A stretch of 64,000 nucleotides of DNA, taken from NCBI GenBank assembly GCA_947499125.1, contig CANMMP010000002.1:124001-188000 (forward strand), read 5' to 3'. The translations under genes and the position numbers were made by a program. How positions within the stretch are numbered: position 1 is the stretch's first letter; every line of letters starts with the position of its first letter. Under the pieces are notes generated by a model that saw only the letters and a list, made by a program, of their open reading frames with translations, had not been told where the DNA came from and did not search any database. The stretch is from an uncultured Pontibacter sp. Lineage in GTDB: Bacteria; Bacteroidota; Bacteroidia; Cytophagales; Hymenobacteraceae. Below, one piece after another: positions 8,910 through 17,494 of the stretch.

Positions 8910-10676
8910 TTAAAGCGGCAATTTTATGTCTTTCAGTAAGCGGCCTACCGGGTATAGGTTGTGCGTGTACTCGTAGTGCGGTGTGTTTTTGTAGATGAAG
9001 TCGAGTTGGGCGCGTGCATTTTTAGCAAACTCGGGGTCGTTCTTTCGGCGCTCTTCCAGTTGCTTTTTCAACTCAGGTCTCTGCTTCAGGTAGTCCGCTG
9101 CCAGATCCTCGAACACGTAGCTCGAGAAATACTCTTTCTGCATCAATATTTCATCGAAGAAGTTCCAGTTAAAGTAAGAGTCCACGGCCTGCGGCTCAAG
9201 GGTTTCTACTAAAAAGCGGTTGGCATCCTGGTTCAGGTATACTACATAATCGCCTTTAAAGAACTGGCGCGGTAAGTTGCGTTTTTCCACTTCCACATCG
9301 TAGTGCAGGTAATGGCCTTCGTACGGGCGCGGGCTGGTTTTATAGTTGCTGATGTAATAACTTTCCAGGTTGATGGTGGTGTCACGCTTTAGTTGCTGCA
9401 TCTGCACCTTGTTCAGCTTCAGGCGGTCAATTACCTCGCGCCAGGTCTGCGGAATAATGTAGGCTACCGGCTTCTCGACTGTAGTGGTCGGGTTGAAGGT
9501 ATTATAGTAATTGATCTGCTTGCTGTAAGGCGATTTGCGGTCGTAGTACAAGCGTTCCTGACCGCTTACCTCACTGGTTTTATACTTTGCTTCGTAGCCC
9601 AGGAACGGTATCTTGTCGACTTTGGTAGTATCGAGTTGCCAGTTTAGCGGGAATTGCTTTTGCTTCAGGGTTTCCTGCTTGGCCTGCGCACGCAGTTTGC
9701 CAATCTCGTCGGCATCACGGTGCACCGTTTCGATCATGTTTTCCATCAGCTTATAAGTTGCCTGCACGCGCTGCTTAAATGGTTTCAGCATGTGGGTTTC
9801 GGGCACAAAACCGATGGTGTTATATAGTGTAGTATAGCCAGTAGCATAGCGCGGCGATTCCATAAAGCCAACTATTCCCTTGTCCGGCGTCTCATCAATG
9901 GTGTTCATGTAAGGCACCATCGGGAACTTGTCCTTTTTCATGCCTTCGTAAAGGGTAGGCACCATCTTGCCACTCAGGTATTTAGCCAGCGTAGGGTTCA
10001 TTTTGTTGTGCTGCGTAGCGATCAGCGTCATTACGTGCTGGTAATCGGCTCCGTTAGAGGTATGGTTATCCATAAACACATCCGGGTCCCAGGTCCTGAA
10101 TATCTCATGAAAGGTCTGGGCATTGCGCGAGTCGGTTTTAATGTAGTCGCGGTTCAGGTCCAGGTTGCGGGCATTCCCCCGGAAACCATATTCTTTGGGA
10201 CCATGCTGGTTGGTGCGGGTGTGGCTGTTGCGGTTAAGTGCACCGCCAATGTTATATACTGGTATTATTGCCAGCACTACATTATCGAGTTGTTTACGCA
10301 GCTTTTTGTTTTGCATGTAGTCGCGGGCAAGCATCATGGTAGCGTCTATCCCTTCGGGCTCGCCCGGATGTATGCCGTTCTGTATCAATAGCACGCGCTT
10401 ATTCTTTTGCTTGATGGAGGCCGGGTCAAAATCCTTGTCCGTAGAAACAATTACCAGGTGCAAAGGGCGTCCCACATCTGTTGAGCCGTAAGGCACCATT
10501 TTTACCTCGTCGTACGCTTCATCAAACTTTTGGTACCAGGCTATGGCTTCCTCGTAAGTGGCGGTCTGGTTGCCGTTGCCTTTTTCGTAAGGTGTTTTAA
10601 GGTCGGTTTTTTGCGGATCTGTAGTTTCGGGGCCGGAGCCAAGCAGCGTAGCAGCCAGCAGCAGGGTTGTTAGCAT
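8910..10676 (-). CDS. M14 family zinc carboxypeptidase, exported
   Basis: A 588-residue protein with a short signal-like N-terminus. The M14 zinc site is complete: H103 and E106 in NGIHPGEPEG, and H205 in DNHTSNGAD. Arg and Asn residues of the substrate pocket are visible in NARNLDLNRDY (about 168-178), and a candidate catalytic Glu lies in FVPETHM. A C-terminal region of about 250 residues without motif follows. It likely removes C-terminal residues from peptides outside the cytoplasm. It starts at ATG 10674-10676 and has its own terminator. Repeat island R1 occupies the space upstream. Confidence 0.9.
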   Translation of the reverse strand: MLTTLLLAATLLGSGPETTDPQKTDLKTPYEKGNGNQTATYEEAIAWYQKFDEAYDEVKMVPYGSTDVGRPLHLVIVSTDKDFDPASIKQKNKRVLLIQNGIHPGEPEGIDATMMLARDYMQNKKLRKQLDNVVLAIIPVYNIGGALNRNSHTRTNQHGPKEYGFRGNARNLDLNRDYIKTDSRNAQTFHEIFRTWDPDVFMDNHTSNGADYQHVMTLIATQHNKMNPTLAKYLSGKMVPTLYEGMKKDKFPMVPYMNTIDETPDKGIVGFMESPRYATGYTTLYNTIGFVPETHMLKPFKQRVQATYKLMENMIETVHRDADEIGKLRAQAKQETLKQKQFPLNWQLDTTKVDKIPFLGYEAKYKTSEVSGQERLYYDRKSPYSKQINYYNTFNPTTTVEKPVAYIIPQTWREVIDRLKLNKVQMQQLKRDTTINLESYYISNYKTSPRPYEGHYLHYDVEVEKRNLPRQFFKGDYVVYLNQDANRFLVETLEPQAVDSYFNWNFFDEILMQKEYFSSYVFEDLAADYLKQRPELKKQLEERRKNDPEFAKNARAQLDFIYKNTPHYEYTHNLYPVGRLLKDIKLPL

Positions 10677-10838
10677 AGTTTATAGTTACGAATGGTAATG
10701 AACGTGTAAGTTAAGGCATTTCAGGTCGTAAATCCAGCTTATAGTAAGTGGTGTTTTTAGTTTGAGGTTTGTAAAGTGATAGTAAAGACTTGTTTAAGAT
10801 TTTTATTCCATCCATTAAGTGCTGAATCTTTTTCTTTA

Positions 10839-11509
10839 TCATCCCGAGTGTAGCCGAGAGACTTTATATAACCTATAGTTCTATTCTTGTCATCCCGAGC
10901 ATTAGTCGAGGGATCTTATGTGTCTTATAGTATGATTCTCCTTCAACCTGAACCAAGCTATACATTCATTGTTGCCTCATATCCTGGGAGCTCTATTCAC
11001 CTACAGTATTATAGTTCCCTTTTGTACGCTCACGGCCGCGAGGCCTCGCCTTCGGGCATCGCGCTGCTGCTTTCTTGCTATCCTCGTACCTCGGATTGCC
11101 TAACGGCACCGCAACAAATCAAAGGCGCTCAACCCAAAGACTGGAAAGTTTCTCATAGCCACTGCTTAACTATAGATTGAACCTATAAGCTTCGACCTTT
11201 CTCATGTCTATACTTCCGTAGGGACAGGTCGCGACCTGTCCGCTCAATACCGTTAACTATTAAACTATAGCTAGTGAAAAAGTAGTAACAGAAACTGTCC
11301 CTTTGAGGGGACTACAGGGGTGTTAACACGCTGCTAACTATAAAACAACAACTTAAACAATAGCAGTAACAAAATTCCCCGCCTTAGACAAGGAGGGGTT
11401 AGGGGTGGTTGGATTTCGCAGACGATGAAACAGCAAAATCAACTACAACAAATACAGAAATTCCCTTCTGGGGGTAGGGGCCCTCGATAAGGAGGTGCAG
11501 GGGTGGGTT
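10839..11509 (+). repeat. Mosaic repeat island R1
   Basis: Non-coding mosaic in this order: two units of the type TCATCCCGAG...CGAG (10839-10868, 10890-10922); a GC-rich core (11029-11149) containing GGCCGCGAGG and GCGCTCAACCCAAAGACTGG; the 20-base palindrome GGACAGGTCGCGACCTGTCC (11222-11241); a CCCTTTGAGGGG unit with head CAGGGGTGT (11294-11323); a CCCCGCC...AGGAGGGG unit with head TAGGGGTGG (11375-11412); and two looser G-rich units (11461-11509). The same order recurs in R2-R5. No gene is seen in 10677-11597. Confidence 0.85.
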
Positions 11510-11540
11510 AATCATATCCAACACAAAACCCTGAAAACAA

Positions 11541-11578
11541 AAACTCCTGCCATACATTGTTTTGCGTGGCAGGAGTTT
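11541..11578 (-). terminator. Terminator of the doxX gene
   Basis: A 12-bp stem (11541-11552 with 11567-11578) with a T-rich end on the minus strand, 20 bases after the DoxX stop. Confidence 0.8.
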
Positions 11579-11597
11579 ATACTTCAGTTTAGTAAGT

Positions 11598-12041
11598 TCA
11601 GGAATAAATGCGGCGGTCTTTTTTGCCGGGGAAAAGGAGCTTATCCAGGCTATACTTGCCCGGGCCAATAAACAGTAGCGAAAAGAAAAGTATAGCTGCT
11701 TCCAATGCGTGGGAGTAACCTCCAAATCCATCGCCGGCTACTGTATGCCTTGTGGTGGCGATCAGCATTGTAATTACCAGCAACACGCACGCAACCCTGA
11801 AAAAGAGACCCAACACAATAAAAGCCCCGCCAACTACTTCGGCAAAGCCTGCCATAAATCCCCAGAAAGCAGGTGCATAATCTACGCCTACCAACTGCAT
11901 CGTTTGTCCGATCTTTTCCCAGGTTTCGGGTCCGCCCATTAATTTGGGCCAGCCATGTAGTATAAACATCAAGCCAATACCAACGCGCAGTATCAGCAAA
12001 CCAAAGTCTTTGTACTTGTAACGGGAGCGGAATATAGCCAT
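11598..12041 (-). CDS. DoxX family membrane protein
   Basis: A 147-residue inner-membrane protein with four hydrophobic helices (about 13-30, 55-75, 79-95 and 108-125). The DoxX signature lies in the first helix region: GLMFILHGWPKLMGG. Relatives are linked to thiol and redox balance or quinone chemistry, but the role of this copy is unknown. It is monocistronic with a strong terminator. The start is ATG at 12039-12041. Confidence 0.85.
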   Translation of the reverse strand: MAIFRSRYKYKDFGLLILRVGIGLMFILHGWPKLMGGPETWEKIGQTMQLVGVDYAPAFWGFMAGFAEVVGGAFIVLGLFFRVACVLLVITMLIATTRHTVAGDGFGGYSHALEAAILFFSLLFIGPGKYSLDKLLFPGKKDRRIYS

Positions 12042-12080
12042 GTAGCAATAATACTAATTCGCGCTAAATATTGCAAATCA

Positions 12081-12698
12081 CTAATATATAAGTATAGATT
12101 TTACTTGTGTTTCTGCTGGAACTGTTTCGGGAGTTAAGCGGGCGCGTTGCTGGGCAGGCACCTGTTGTTCGTTAAGTACAAAAGTTAGCCCACCTTCGCG
12201 GGCTACGGCTACCAGGCCGCCATCGGCAAGCAAAACCGTGCTGATCGGGTGCTGGGCCTGTACCTGTTCGTAAGTTGAGCCCACGCGTATGCCTTTTACC
12301 GTTTTATAAGCATCTGACTTTATGTTCAGGCGCCATACTTTGCAGGCCGGCGAGCATTGCTGCTCAACTAAAATTCCTTTTTCGATTTGTTCGGGCCTCA
12401 CAATATAGGCAGTAGATTGCATGCCTTCCTGGCTCAGGGTGGTGTCGGCTATGGCAAAGCCGGCCGGAATATTCTGGCGCATCTGTTCTATACTTTCGCC
12501 GATGGCTATAAACCCAACCTGGCCCTTTCTTATCTGTAGTTGCTCCGGCGATGGAGTAGCCGGCTGTGGTGTAGTAGTAGGAATGATCTCTTCGGTTATG
12601 CTACTGGCCGTTTCATCGTCCCCGCTTTTATCGTTCTGCGAAAGACAGGCGGCCATGCCTGTTCCCAGCAGTATTGCGTAAATTATGGTTTTAAACAT
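12081..12698 (-). CDS. Lipoprotein of unknown function
   Basis: A 205-residue predicted lipoprotein: MFK, hydrophobic stretch, lipobox MAAC with Cys18. A Thr/Pro-rich linker (about 35-52) follows. Two similar segments, GFIAIGESIEQM and GIRVGSTYEQV, suggest an internal duplication of a small alpha/beta unit. A Cys pair (CSPAC, near 114-118) may form a disulfide. No family is recognised. It is alone between doxX and the divergent surE. Confidence 0.65.
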   Translation of the reverse strand: MFKTIIYAILLGTGMAACLSQNDKSGDDETASSITEEIIPTTTPQPATPSPEQLQIRKGQVGFIAIGESIEQMRQNIPAGFAIADTTLSQEGMQSTAYIVRPEQIEKGILVEQQCSPACKVWRLNIKSDAYKTVKGIRVGSTYEQVQAQHPISTVLLADGGLVAVAREGGLTFVLNEQQVPAQQRARLTPETVPAETQVKSILIY

Positions 12699-12822
12699 TC
12701 AAGACTTTATTATAATTGTATTTTAATATTATTAAACCTTGATGGGCTGCATCAGGTTGTAGTATATTAGCACGAAAAACGATTTAATTTATTTTATTAT
12801 ACCTCATCTAAAATTAATAACA

Positions 12823-13596
12823 ATGGCTAAACCTTTGATCCTGATTTCGAACGACGACGGCATTACAGCACCTGGCATCCGTACCCTGGTAGAAGTAGCC
12901 ATGAAGATTGGAGATGTGGTAGTGGTAGCGCCGGACGGGCCGCAATCGGGTATGGGGCACGCCATAACGATAGGCAATACCTTGCGCCTCGATAAGTCTA
13001 TTGCGTTCGATGACCTGGATATTGAAGCCTACGAATGCTCGGGTACGCCAGCCGACTGCGTTAAACTGGCTAAGCACCATGTACTGAAAGATCGCAAGCC
13101 TGACCTGGTAGTAAGCGGTATAAACCATGGCTCCAATTCCAGCATCAGCGTGTTATATTCCGGTACCATGTCGGCAGCAATTGAGGCAGCTATAGAAGGT
13201 TTGCCAGCTATCGGTTTCTCGCTTTGCGATTATGGCCACGAGGCCGATTTTTCGCATACCGAACCGTTTGTGGAAGAGATCATTCGGCAGGCCCTGAAAC
13301 ATAAGATACCGGAGAATACTGCCCTGAATGTAAATATCCCTAAAAAAAGTAGCGAGACCATTAAAGGTATAAAGGTTTGTCGCCAGGCTCATGCGCGTTG
13401 GCAGGAAGAATTCGATGAGCGCCTGGACCCACGAAGCCGCCGCTATTTCTGGATGACAGGAAGCTTTGTGAACTATGATAAGGGCGAAGACACTGACGAA
13501 TGGGCAATCGTAAATAATTACGTTTCGGTGGTGCCATGCCAGTTCGATATGACAGCCTACCACGCCATCGCCCAACTAAACGAGTGGGATATTTAG
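12823..13596 (+). CDS. surE: 5'/3'-nucleotidase SurE
   Basis: A 257-residue protein that removes the phosphate from nucleoside 5'- and 3'-monophosphates. All metal-binding positions of the family are seen: D11 and D12 in ISNDDGI, S42 in GPQSGMG, and N101 in VSGINHGSN. The length is normal. It starts at ATG 12823 and is followed by a terminator hairpin at 13625, so it is a single-gene unit. Confidence 0.95.
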   Translation: MAKPLILISNDDGITAPGIRTLVEVAMKIGDVVVVAPDGPQSGMGHAITIGNTLRLDKSIAFDDLDIEAYECSGTPADCVKLAKHHVLKDRKPDLVVSGINHGSNSSISVLYSGTMSAAIEAAIEGLPAIGFSLCDYGHEADFSHTEPFVEEIIRQALKHKIPENTALNVNIPKKSSETIKGIKVCRQAHARWQEEFDERLDPRSRRYFWMTGSFVNYDKGEDTDEWAIVNNYVSVVPCQFDMTAYHAIAQLNEWDI

Positions 13597-13624
13597 AGTT
13601 AATTTCCCCAACGGATAAACTATA

Positions 13625-13663
13625 AAAGAGCCTGCAACTATAGCTTAGCTGCAGGCTCTTTTT
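13625..13663. terminator. Bidirectional terminator
   Basis: AAAGAGCCTGCA is mirrored by TGCAGGCTCTTT with a T run after it, between convergent surE and the minus-strand gene ending at 13667. Confidence 0.85.
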
Positions 13664-13666
13664 GTC

Positions 13667-14140
13667 TTAGTTATCAGCATATCTAACTGCACTGCACTGG
13701 GCAAACTTTTCAGGAGCAGTAATGGCAAATCTATAGTTTCGTATAAAAAGATCCAGCAACTGAGTAAACTGCTCCTCCTTTTCAGGTGTGAGTTGACCTT
13801 CCGGGAAGTGGAACAGGAAGTAATCTATCCGGCCATCAGGTTGCATATAAATTCTGTTCGCGCCACGGGTTTGTATGTCCCACTTAAAATCGTTCTCTCT
13901 TAGAAAAGCTCCCAGGTCTTCTAACAGTTTAACATATGCCTGTTGCAGTTCGGTCTGCTGGTCTGGAGTTTTAAATACAGCTAAAGTAGTGTCAGTATGT
14001 ACTGCACTTTTATACATTTTATCGAGCCGTTGGAAAGGAATTCCCTGTCTTTCGGCTTCCTGAAAAGTAAGTGCTCTTCCCTGACCTATTGAACTTAGGG
14101 TGATAGCAACTAAGGTTAGGGTTAGAAGTATAAATTTCAT
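13667..14140 (-). CDS. Small secreted protein of unknown function
   Basis: A 157-residue protein with a signal peptide (cleavage near Gly19-Gln20) and a compact helical body. No known family is recognised. It lies five bases downstream of the triple TonB-C gene on the same strand, so it probably belongs to that operon and acts in the periplasm. Confidence 0.7.
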   Translation of the reverse strand: MKFILLTLTLVAITLSSIGQGRALTFQEAERQGIPFQRLDKMYKSAVHTDTTLAVFKTPDQQTELQQAYVKLLEDLGAFLRENDFKWDIQTRGANRIYMQPDGRIDYFLFHFPEGQLTPEKEEQFTQLLDLFIRNYRFAITAPEKFAQCSAVRYADN

Positions 14141-14145
14141 CTTTT

Positions 14146-15426
14146 CTATTTAAGCTTTGTAACGATCACATCCGGCTTTTTGCCTGACGTATCTGCAGCC
14201 TTTTTAGTACCATCGTTTACCACAAATTGTATGGTCAGCTTTTGAGTGGTTTCTACTGGTATACCATCAACTTTGGCTGGTGTCCATTTGCCTTCCATCA
14301 GTTTAATTACTTTTTGGATCTCGGTAAAGATGGTGGCATTTTCTTCTTTTGTGTTGGCTACGCTGCTATACAATAACGGACCCACAATTTTGCCATCAGC
14401 TTTAATTACGAAGCCGGTTTCTATCATACCCTCAAAGTTAGTATTGGCCGGGTAGCGCACGTTCTTAGCCAGGAATCGCTGCACAGAGCCTTCCTTAAAA
14501 GTTGGTTTAACATCCACCTCATCCATTTTATAGTACTTTTTGGTATACTTGGTCATGGTTGGGGTTTGTGTTTCCAGGCGCTGCGCTGTTTCTTCGGAGC
14601 CGTAAAACTGCACCGGAAGTACAAGTTGTGCGCCCGCTGCCTGCCCGTTTCTGGTAGCTGGTTCCCACTGCCCTGAGGTGGCTGCTACGGCGGCCATGGC
14701 AGCTTCAGCCAGTTTTGCCAGCATCGCTTTGTTCTGCACCTGGAACGTAGAAGCATCCATGTAATCCATGTCTTTTCCGGCGCCAACAGTTTTCTTTAGC
14801 TTTGTGCCTTCCAGCCTGATATTCGAAACGGTACCATCTTTCTCTACATAAAATTTAACTACTACCCGGGCATTCAGATTTTCCTCTTTGGCCTCTTCAG
14901 GTAGTTGTAAATAACCTGAGATAGTTTTCTGCAAGGCTTCGGGGCCTCCCTTAAACTGTGGCATCTGGTTAGCAACATCGGCAGAAGCTGCGCGCTCCGA
15001 ATCAGATAAGGTAAACTTTATGGGCAAGGTAAAAATAACCCGTACAGCCTTATCGTTCTGGGTGCCTGGCGTCCAGTGGCCGCTGGTCATTTTTATAACC
15101 CGGATAGCTTCTTCGTCGGTACCCTGGCCAAGTCCTCTCACAACTTTTACATCCTTAACCGATCCGTCTGTTTCAACTATAAACTGGGCTACTACAAGGC
15201 CCTCCAGGCCGTTGGCTTTTGCAGCATCCGGGTATTGTATGTTGCTGGCTAAAAACGTCATCAGTTCCTTAGATCCGTCTTTATATGCAGGCATGTTCTC
15301 CACATATTGGTAAGGTTTGTCGGTGCCGGTTTTTTGGGCCGAGGCTGTGTGCAGCGGAAAGGTCGTTAAGGCAAATGCTACTAGCGGAGCAGCCAGCAGG
15401 GTTTTGAGTATGTTTCTGTTTTTCAT
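14146..15426 (-). CDS. Periplasmic protein with three TonB-C-like modules
   Basis: A 426-residue protein with a signal peptide ending near Ala30. It contains three tandem modules of the TonB C-terminal fold (about 40-140, 152-275 and 305-403). Each has the pattern 'mPxfxgG ... fl..ny.YP..a...l.G.v...FvveadGsv', then a WxPa segment and a closing beta strand. The middle module carries an insertion of about 20 residues. There is no membrane anchor like that of genuine TonB, so it is not a standard energy transducer. It may bind TonB-dependent receptors or peptidoglycan-side partners (inference). It lies in a cluster with two other TonB-C proteins. Confidence 0.82.
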   Translation of the reverse strand: MKNRNILKTLLAAPLVAFALTTFPLHTASAQKTGTDKPYQYVENMPAYKDGSKELMTFLASNIQYPDAAKANGLEGLVVAQFIVETDGSVKDVKVVRGLGQGTDEEAIRVIKMTSGHWTPGTQNDKAVRVIFTLPIKFTLSDSERAASADVANQMPQFKGGPEALQKTISGYLQLPEEAKEENLNARVVVKFYVEKDGTVSNIRLEGTKLKKTVGAGKDMDYMDASTFQVQNKAMLAKLAEAAMAAVAATSGQWEPATRNGQAAGAQLVLPVQFYGSEETAQRLETQTPTMTKYTKKYYKMDEVDVKPTFKEGSVQRFLAKNVRYPANTNFEGMIETGFVIKADGKIVGPLLYSSVANTKEENATIFTEIQKVIKLMEGKWTPAKVDGIPVETTQKLTIQFVVNDGTKKAADTSGKKPDVIVTKLK

Positions 15427-15526
15427 GGTTGGGTTGTTTAAGGTTTTGAGTTGATTTTAAAGGCAATAGGTATCCTGGTCCGGCTTTTTTTGGCCGAAAG
15501 TATAAGTTTATGCTATGTTAAAAGAG

Positions 15527-16915
15527 TTACTGTTGCAGGTTAAACCTGAGGGGTATCGTAAAACTTACCCGTACTTTTTTACCGGATTGCTGGCCTGGTT
15601 CCCATTTGCCAGAGGTCGCTTGTATGACGCGGGTAGCTTCGGCGTTTGCGGCTTCGTCGAGTCCTTTTAGTATGTTAACATTCGTAACGCTGCCATCTTT
15701 TTCCACAACAAAATTAGCTACTACTAACCCGTTTAAGCCAGCCTCTTTTGTGGCTTTAGGGTAGCGCACATTTTTAGCCAGGAATTTCTGGAGCTCTAAC
15801 TGCCCGCCTTCAAACTCAGGCATCTGCTCTACATAAGCGAAAGGCTTTTCAGGGTTTGTGTCCGGTTCTTTAAAGGCAGGTGTTGGCGTTTGGGATGTGC
15901 TTTGAATTGGGTTTTCAGGGGCAGGTGCTGTGACCGTTACCATGCCCATGCCGGGAGCCTCGCTTATACTTTTAACTTCGGGGTTTTCGGGTTGGTTAAG
16001 TGGGCTTGTTAATGTAGCCATATCGGCAGTGACCTCTTTTGCAGAAAAGAAAAGCACGAGCACAAGTATAAGTGGCAATACAAGCAACGGACGCACCATA
16101 CCTGTTTTCTGGCCATACTTTTGCAGCATTTGCAGGCGCTTAAATACCTGTGGCCGGTTAAAGTAGCTGCCTATCATAACGCCATTACTGTGCAGCGCCT
16201 CTTTTGCCAGCAGCGAAGTATAAACGGTTGGTTGGTAAGCAGCGATCACGCTGGCATCAGCCTGGTATTCGTGCACATCGCGCAGCTCATTTTTAAGTAA
16301 CCACACCAGCGGGTTAAACCAAAGTATAGCCGTTAGCAGCTCGTAGTATAAAATATCGTAAGTATGGCCCAGCTTTACGTGTGCTAGTTCGTGGGCTATA
16401 ACCTGTTGTTTTTCTTGCTCGGTTAAATGGTGCTGGTGGTTTACAAAAATATAGTTCAGGAAAGCAAAAGTAGGGTAGTTGTTTTCGGTCTGTAGTACTG
16501 TAGCTTTTCCTGGGAGGGCAGTTAGGCGAGTTGATGTATGAACTAGCTTTTTTAACCGGATGAGCTGGATACCTAACCTGGCTAATAACCCAAGAACAGC
16601 TAAACTATAAAACAAGCCAACTATAGTTGCTGCCGAAAGTATAAAATCGGTACCTGACTCAGCCTCGGGCATATAGCCGGTTATAGCTACTTCGGATAGT
16701 TGGATAGCCGGAAGGGCAGGAGCGAGGTCGTACTGGGGTATAAAAGGTAATGGAATATCTAATAACGGAATAGCCAGCGCAGCAATTGGCGAAGCCAGCA
16801 AGTATAGCCTGTTATAAGCCGGCCTTGGGAAACTGCGCAGCACAGCCATGTAAAACAAGTATAGCAACAGCAGGCAAAGCCCCGACTGGATGAGGTAATT
16901 TATAGTTGCTTCCAT
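15527..16915 (-). CDS. BlaR1-like M56 membrane metallopeptidase fused to a TonB-C domain
   Basis: A 462-residue protein. Membrane helices lie at about 8-27, 36-52, 92-116 and 275-293. The M56 zinc motif is HELAH at 175-179, with a following Glu-rich LRDVHEYQAD segment that supplies the third ligand. A linker rich in Pro, Thr and Glu leads to a TonB-C module (about 362-462) instead of a penicillin-binding sensor. In BlaR1/MecR1 the peptidase cleaves the cognate repressor after a signal is sensed outside; here the TonB-C domain is the likely sensor (inference). It starts at ATG 16913-16915, two bases after the BlaI stop. Confidence 0.88.
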   Translation of the reverse strand: MEATINYLIQSGLCLLLLYLFYMAVLRSFPRPAYNRLYLLASPIAALAIPLLDIPLPFIPQYDLAPALPAIQLSEVAITGYMPEAESGTDFILSAATIVGLFYSLAVLGLLARLGIQLIRLKKLVHTSTRLTALPGKATVLQTENNYPTFAFLNYIFVNHQHHLTEQEKQQVIAHELAHVKLGHTYDILYYELLTAILWFNPLVWLLKNELRDVHEYQADASVIAAYQPTVYTSLLAKEALHSNGVMIGSYFNRPQVFKRLQMLQKYGQKTGMVRPLLVLPLILVLVLFFSAKEVTADMATLTSPLNQPENPEVKSISEAPGMGMVTVTAPAPENPIQSTSQTPTPAFKEPDTNPEKPFAYVEQMPEFEGGQLELQKFLAKNVRYPKATKEAGLNGLVVANFVVEKDGSVTNVNILKGLDEAANAEATRVIQATSGKWEPGQQSGKKVRVSFTIPLRFNLQQ

Positions 16916-16917
16916 GG

Positions 16918-17292
16918 TTATTGTTCGTTTTCGTTGAGGTCGTTCTTTACATGCCGCATCAGTTGGTCGAGTTCTTTTACGTCCAGGTTATTATCCTTGG
17001 CAAAGAACGATACCAGCTTCTCGAAAGAGCCCCCAAAGTAGCCGCTCATAAAGTTTTTCAGGAAGAAGCTTTTATACTTGTCCTCGGCTACAACCGGGTA
17101 GTACTGGTGCGATTTACCAAAAGACTCATGTGCTACAAAGCCTTTGTTCTCCAGTATCCGGACTATAGTTGAGACCGTGTTATAGGCAGGCTTAGGTTCG
17201 GGCATCTGCTCGATGATATCTTTCACAAATCCCTGTTCTATTTTCCAGAGGATCTGCATGATCTCTTCTTCCGCTTTGGTGAGTTCTTTCAT
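16918..17292 (-). CDS. BlaI/MecI family transcriptional repressor
   Basis: A 124-residue winged-helix repressor. MKELTKAEEEIMQILWK opens the fold, and AYNTVSTIVRILENKGFV is the recognition helix and wing. The C-terminal helical region from about 78 is the dimerisation part and the likely cleavage target of the M56 peptidase. The gene is first in the blaI-blaR operon, and two matching operator dyads lie in its promoter, which suggests autoregulation. Confidence 0.92.
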   Translation of the reverse strand: MKELTKAEEEIMQILWKIEQGFVKDIIEQMPEPKPAYNTVSTIVRILENKGFVAHESFGKSHQYYPVVAEDKYKSFFLKNFMSGYFGGSFEKLVSFFAKDNNLDVKELDQLMRHVKNDLNENEQ

Positions 17293-17312
17293 AGTATATC
17301 CTTGTTGCGAAA

Positions 17313-17357
17313 TAAATGTATAACTAAATACTTAGTTTTACAACTAAAAGTTTAGTT
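17313..17357 (-). promoter_or_regulatory. blaI promoter with two BlaI-type operator dyads
   Basis: Two perfect dyads of the form AACTAA-N4-TTAGTT (17322-17337 and 17342-17357) lie 20 bp apart centre to centre, on the same helix face. On the minus strand, TTG (17341-17343), a 20-base spacer and TACATTTA (17313-17320) resemble the Bacteroidota promoter. The first dyad fills the spacer and the second overlaps the upstream element, an ideal position for repression. Confidence 0.65.
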
Positions 17358-17439
17358 AATAGATAAAATATTTATCAGATAACAGTATTTGCAACTATAG
17401 AATGTGTTGGTTTATACTTGTAAAAATGCCCCAGTAAGC

Positions 17440-17476
17440 AAAACGCCCTGTTCTTTTAGCAGGAACAGGGCGTTTT
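17440..17476 (-). terminator. Terminator hairpin
   Basis: 14-bp inverted repeat AAAACGCCCTGTTC (17440-17453) with its complement (17463-17476). It lies 18 bases past the TAA that ends the readthrough frame of the TonB-C gene at 17537. Confidence 0.85.
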
Positions 17477-17494
17477 ATAGGTATAAATAAAAAT

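Noticed and set aside
10887..11180. 97-codon open frame inside repeat island R1 (similar pieces in R2, R3 and R5)
   Set aside because: The frame is not kept between copies: R2 uses another frame, R3 shifts in the middle, and the islands change by non-triplet indels. I treat it as non-coding repeat.
11650..12048. 132-codon frame on the same strand as doxX
   Set aside because: It is a shifted-frame shadow of the DoxX gene, with Trp/Arg/Gly-rich nonsense composition and no motif.
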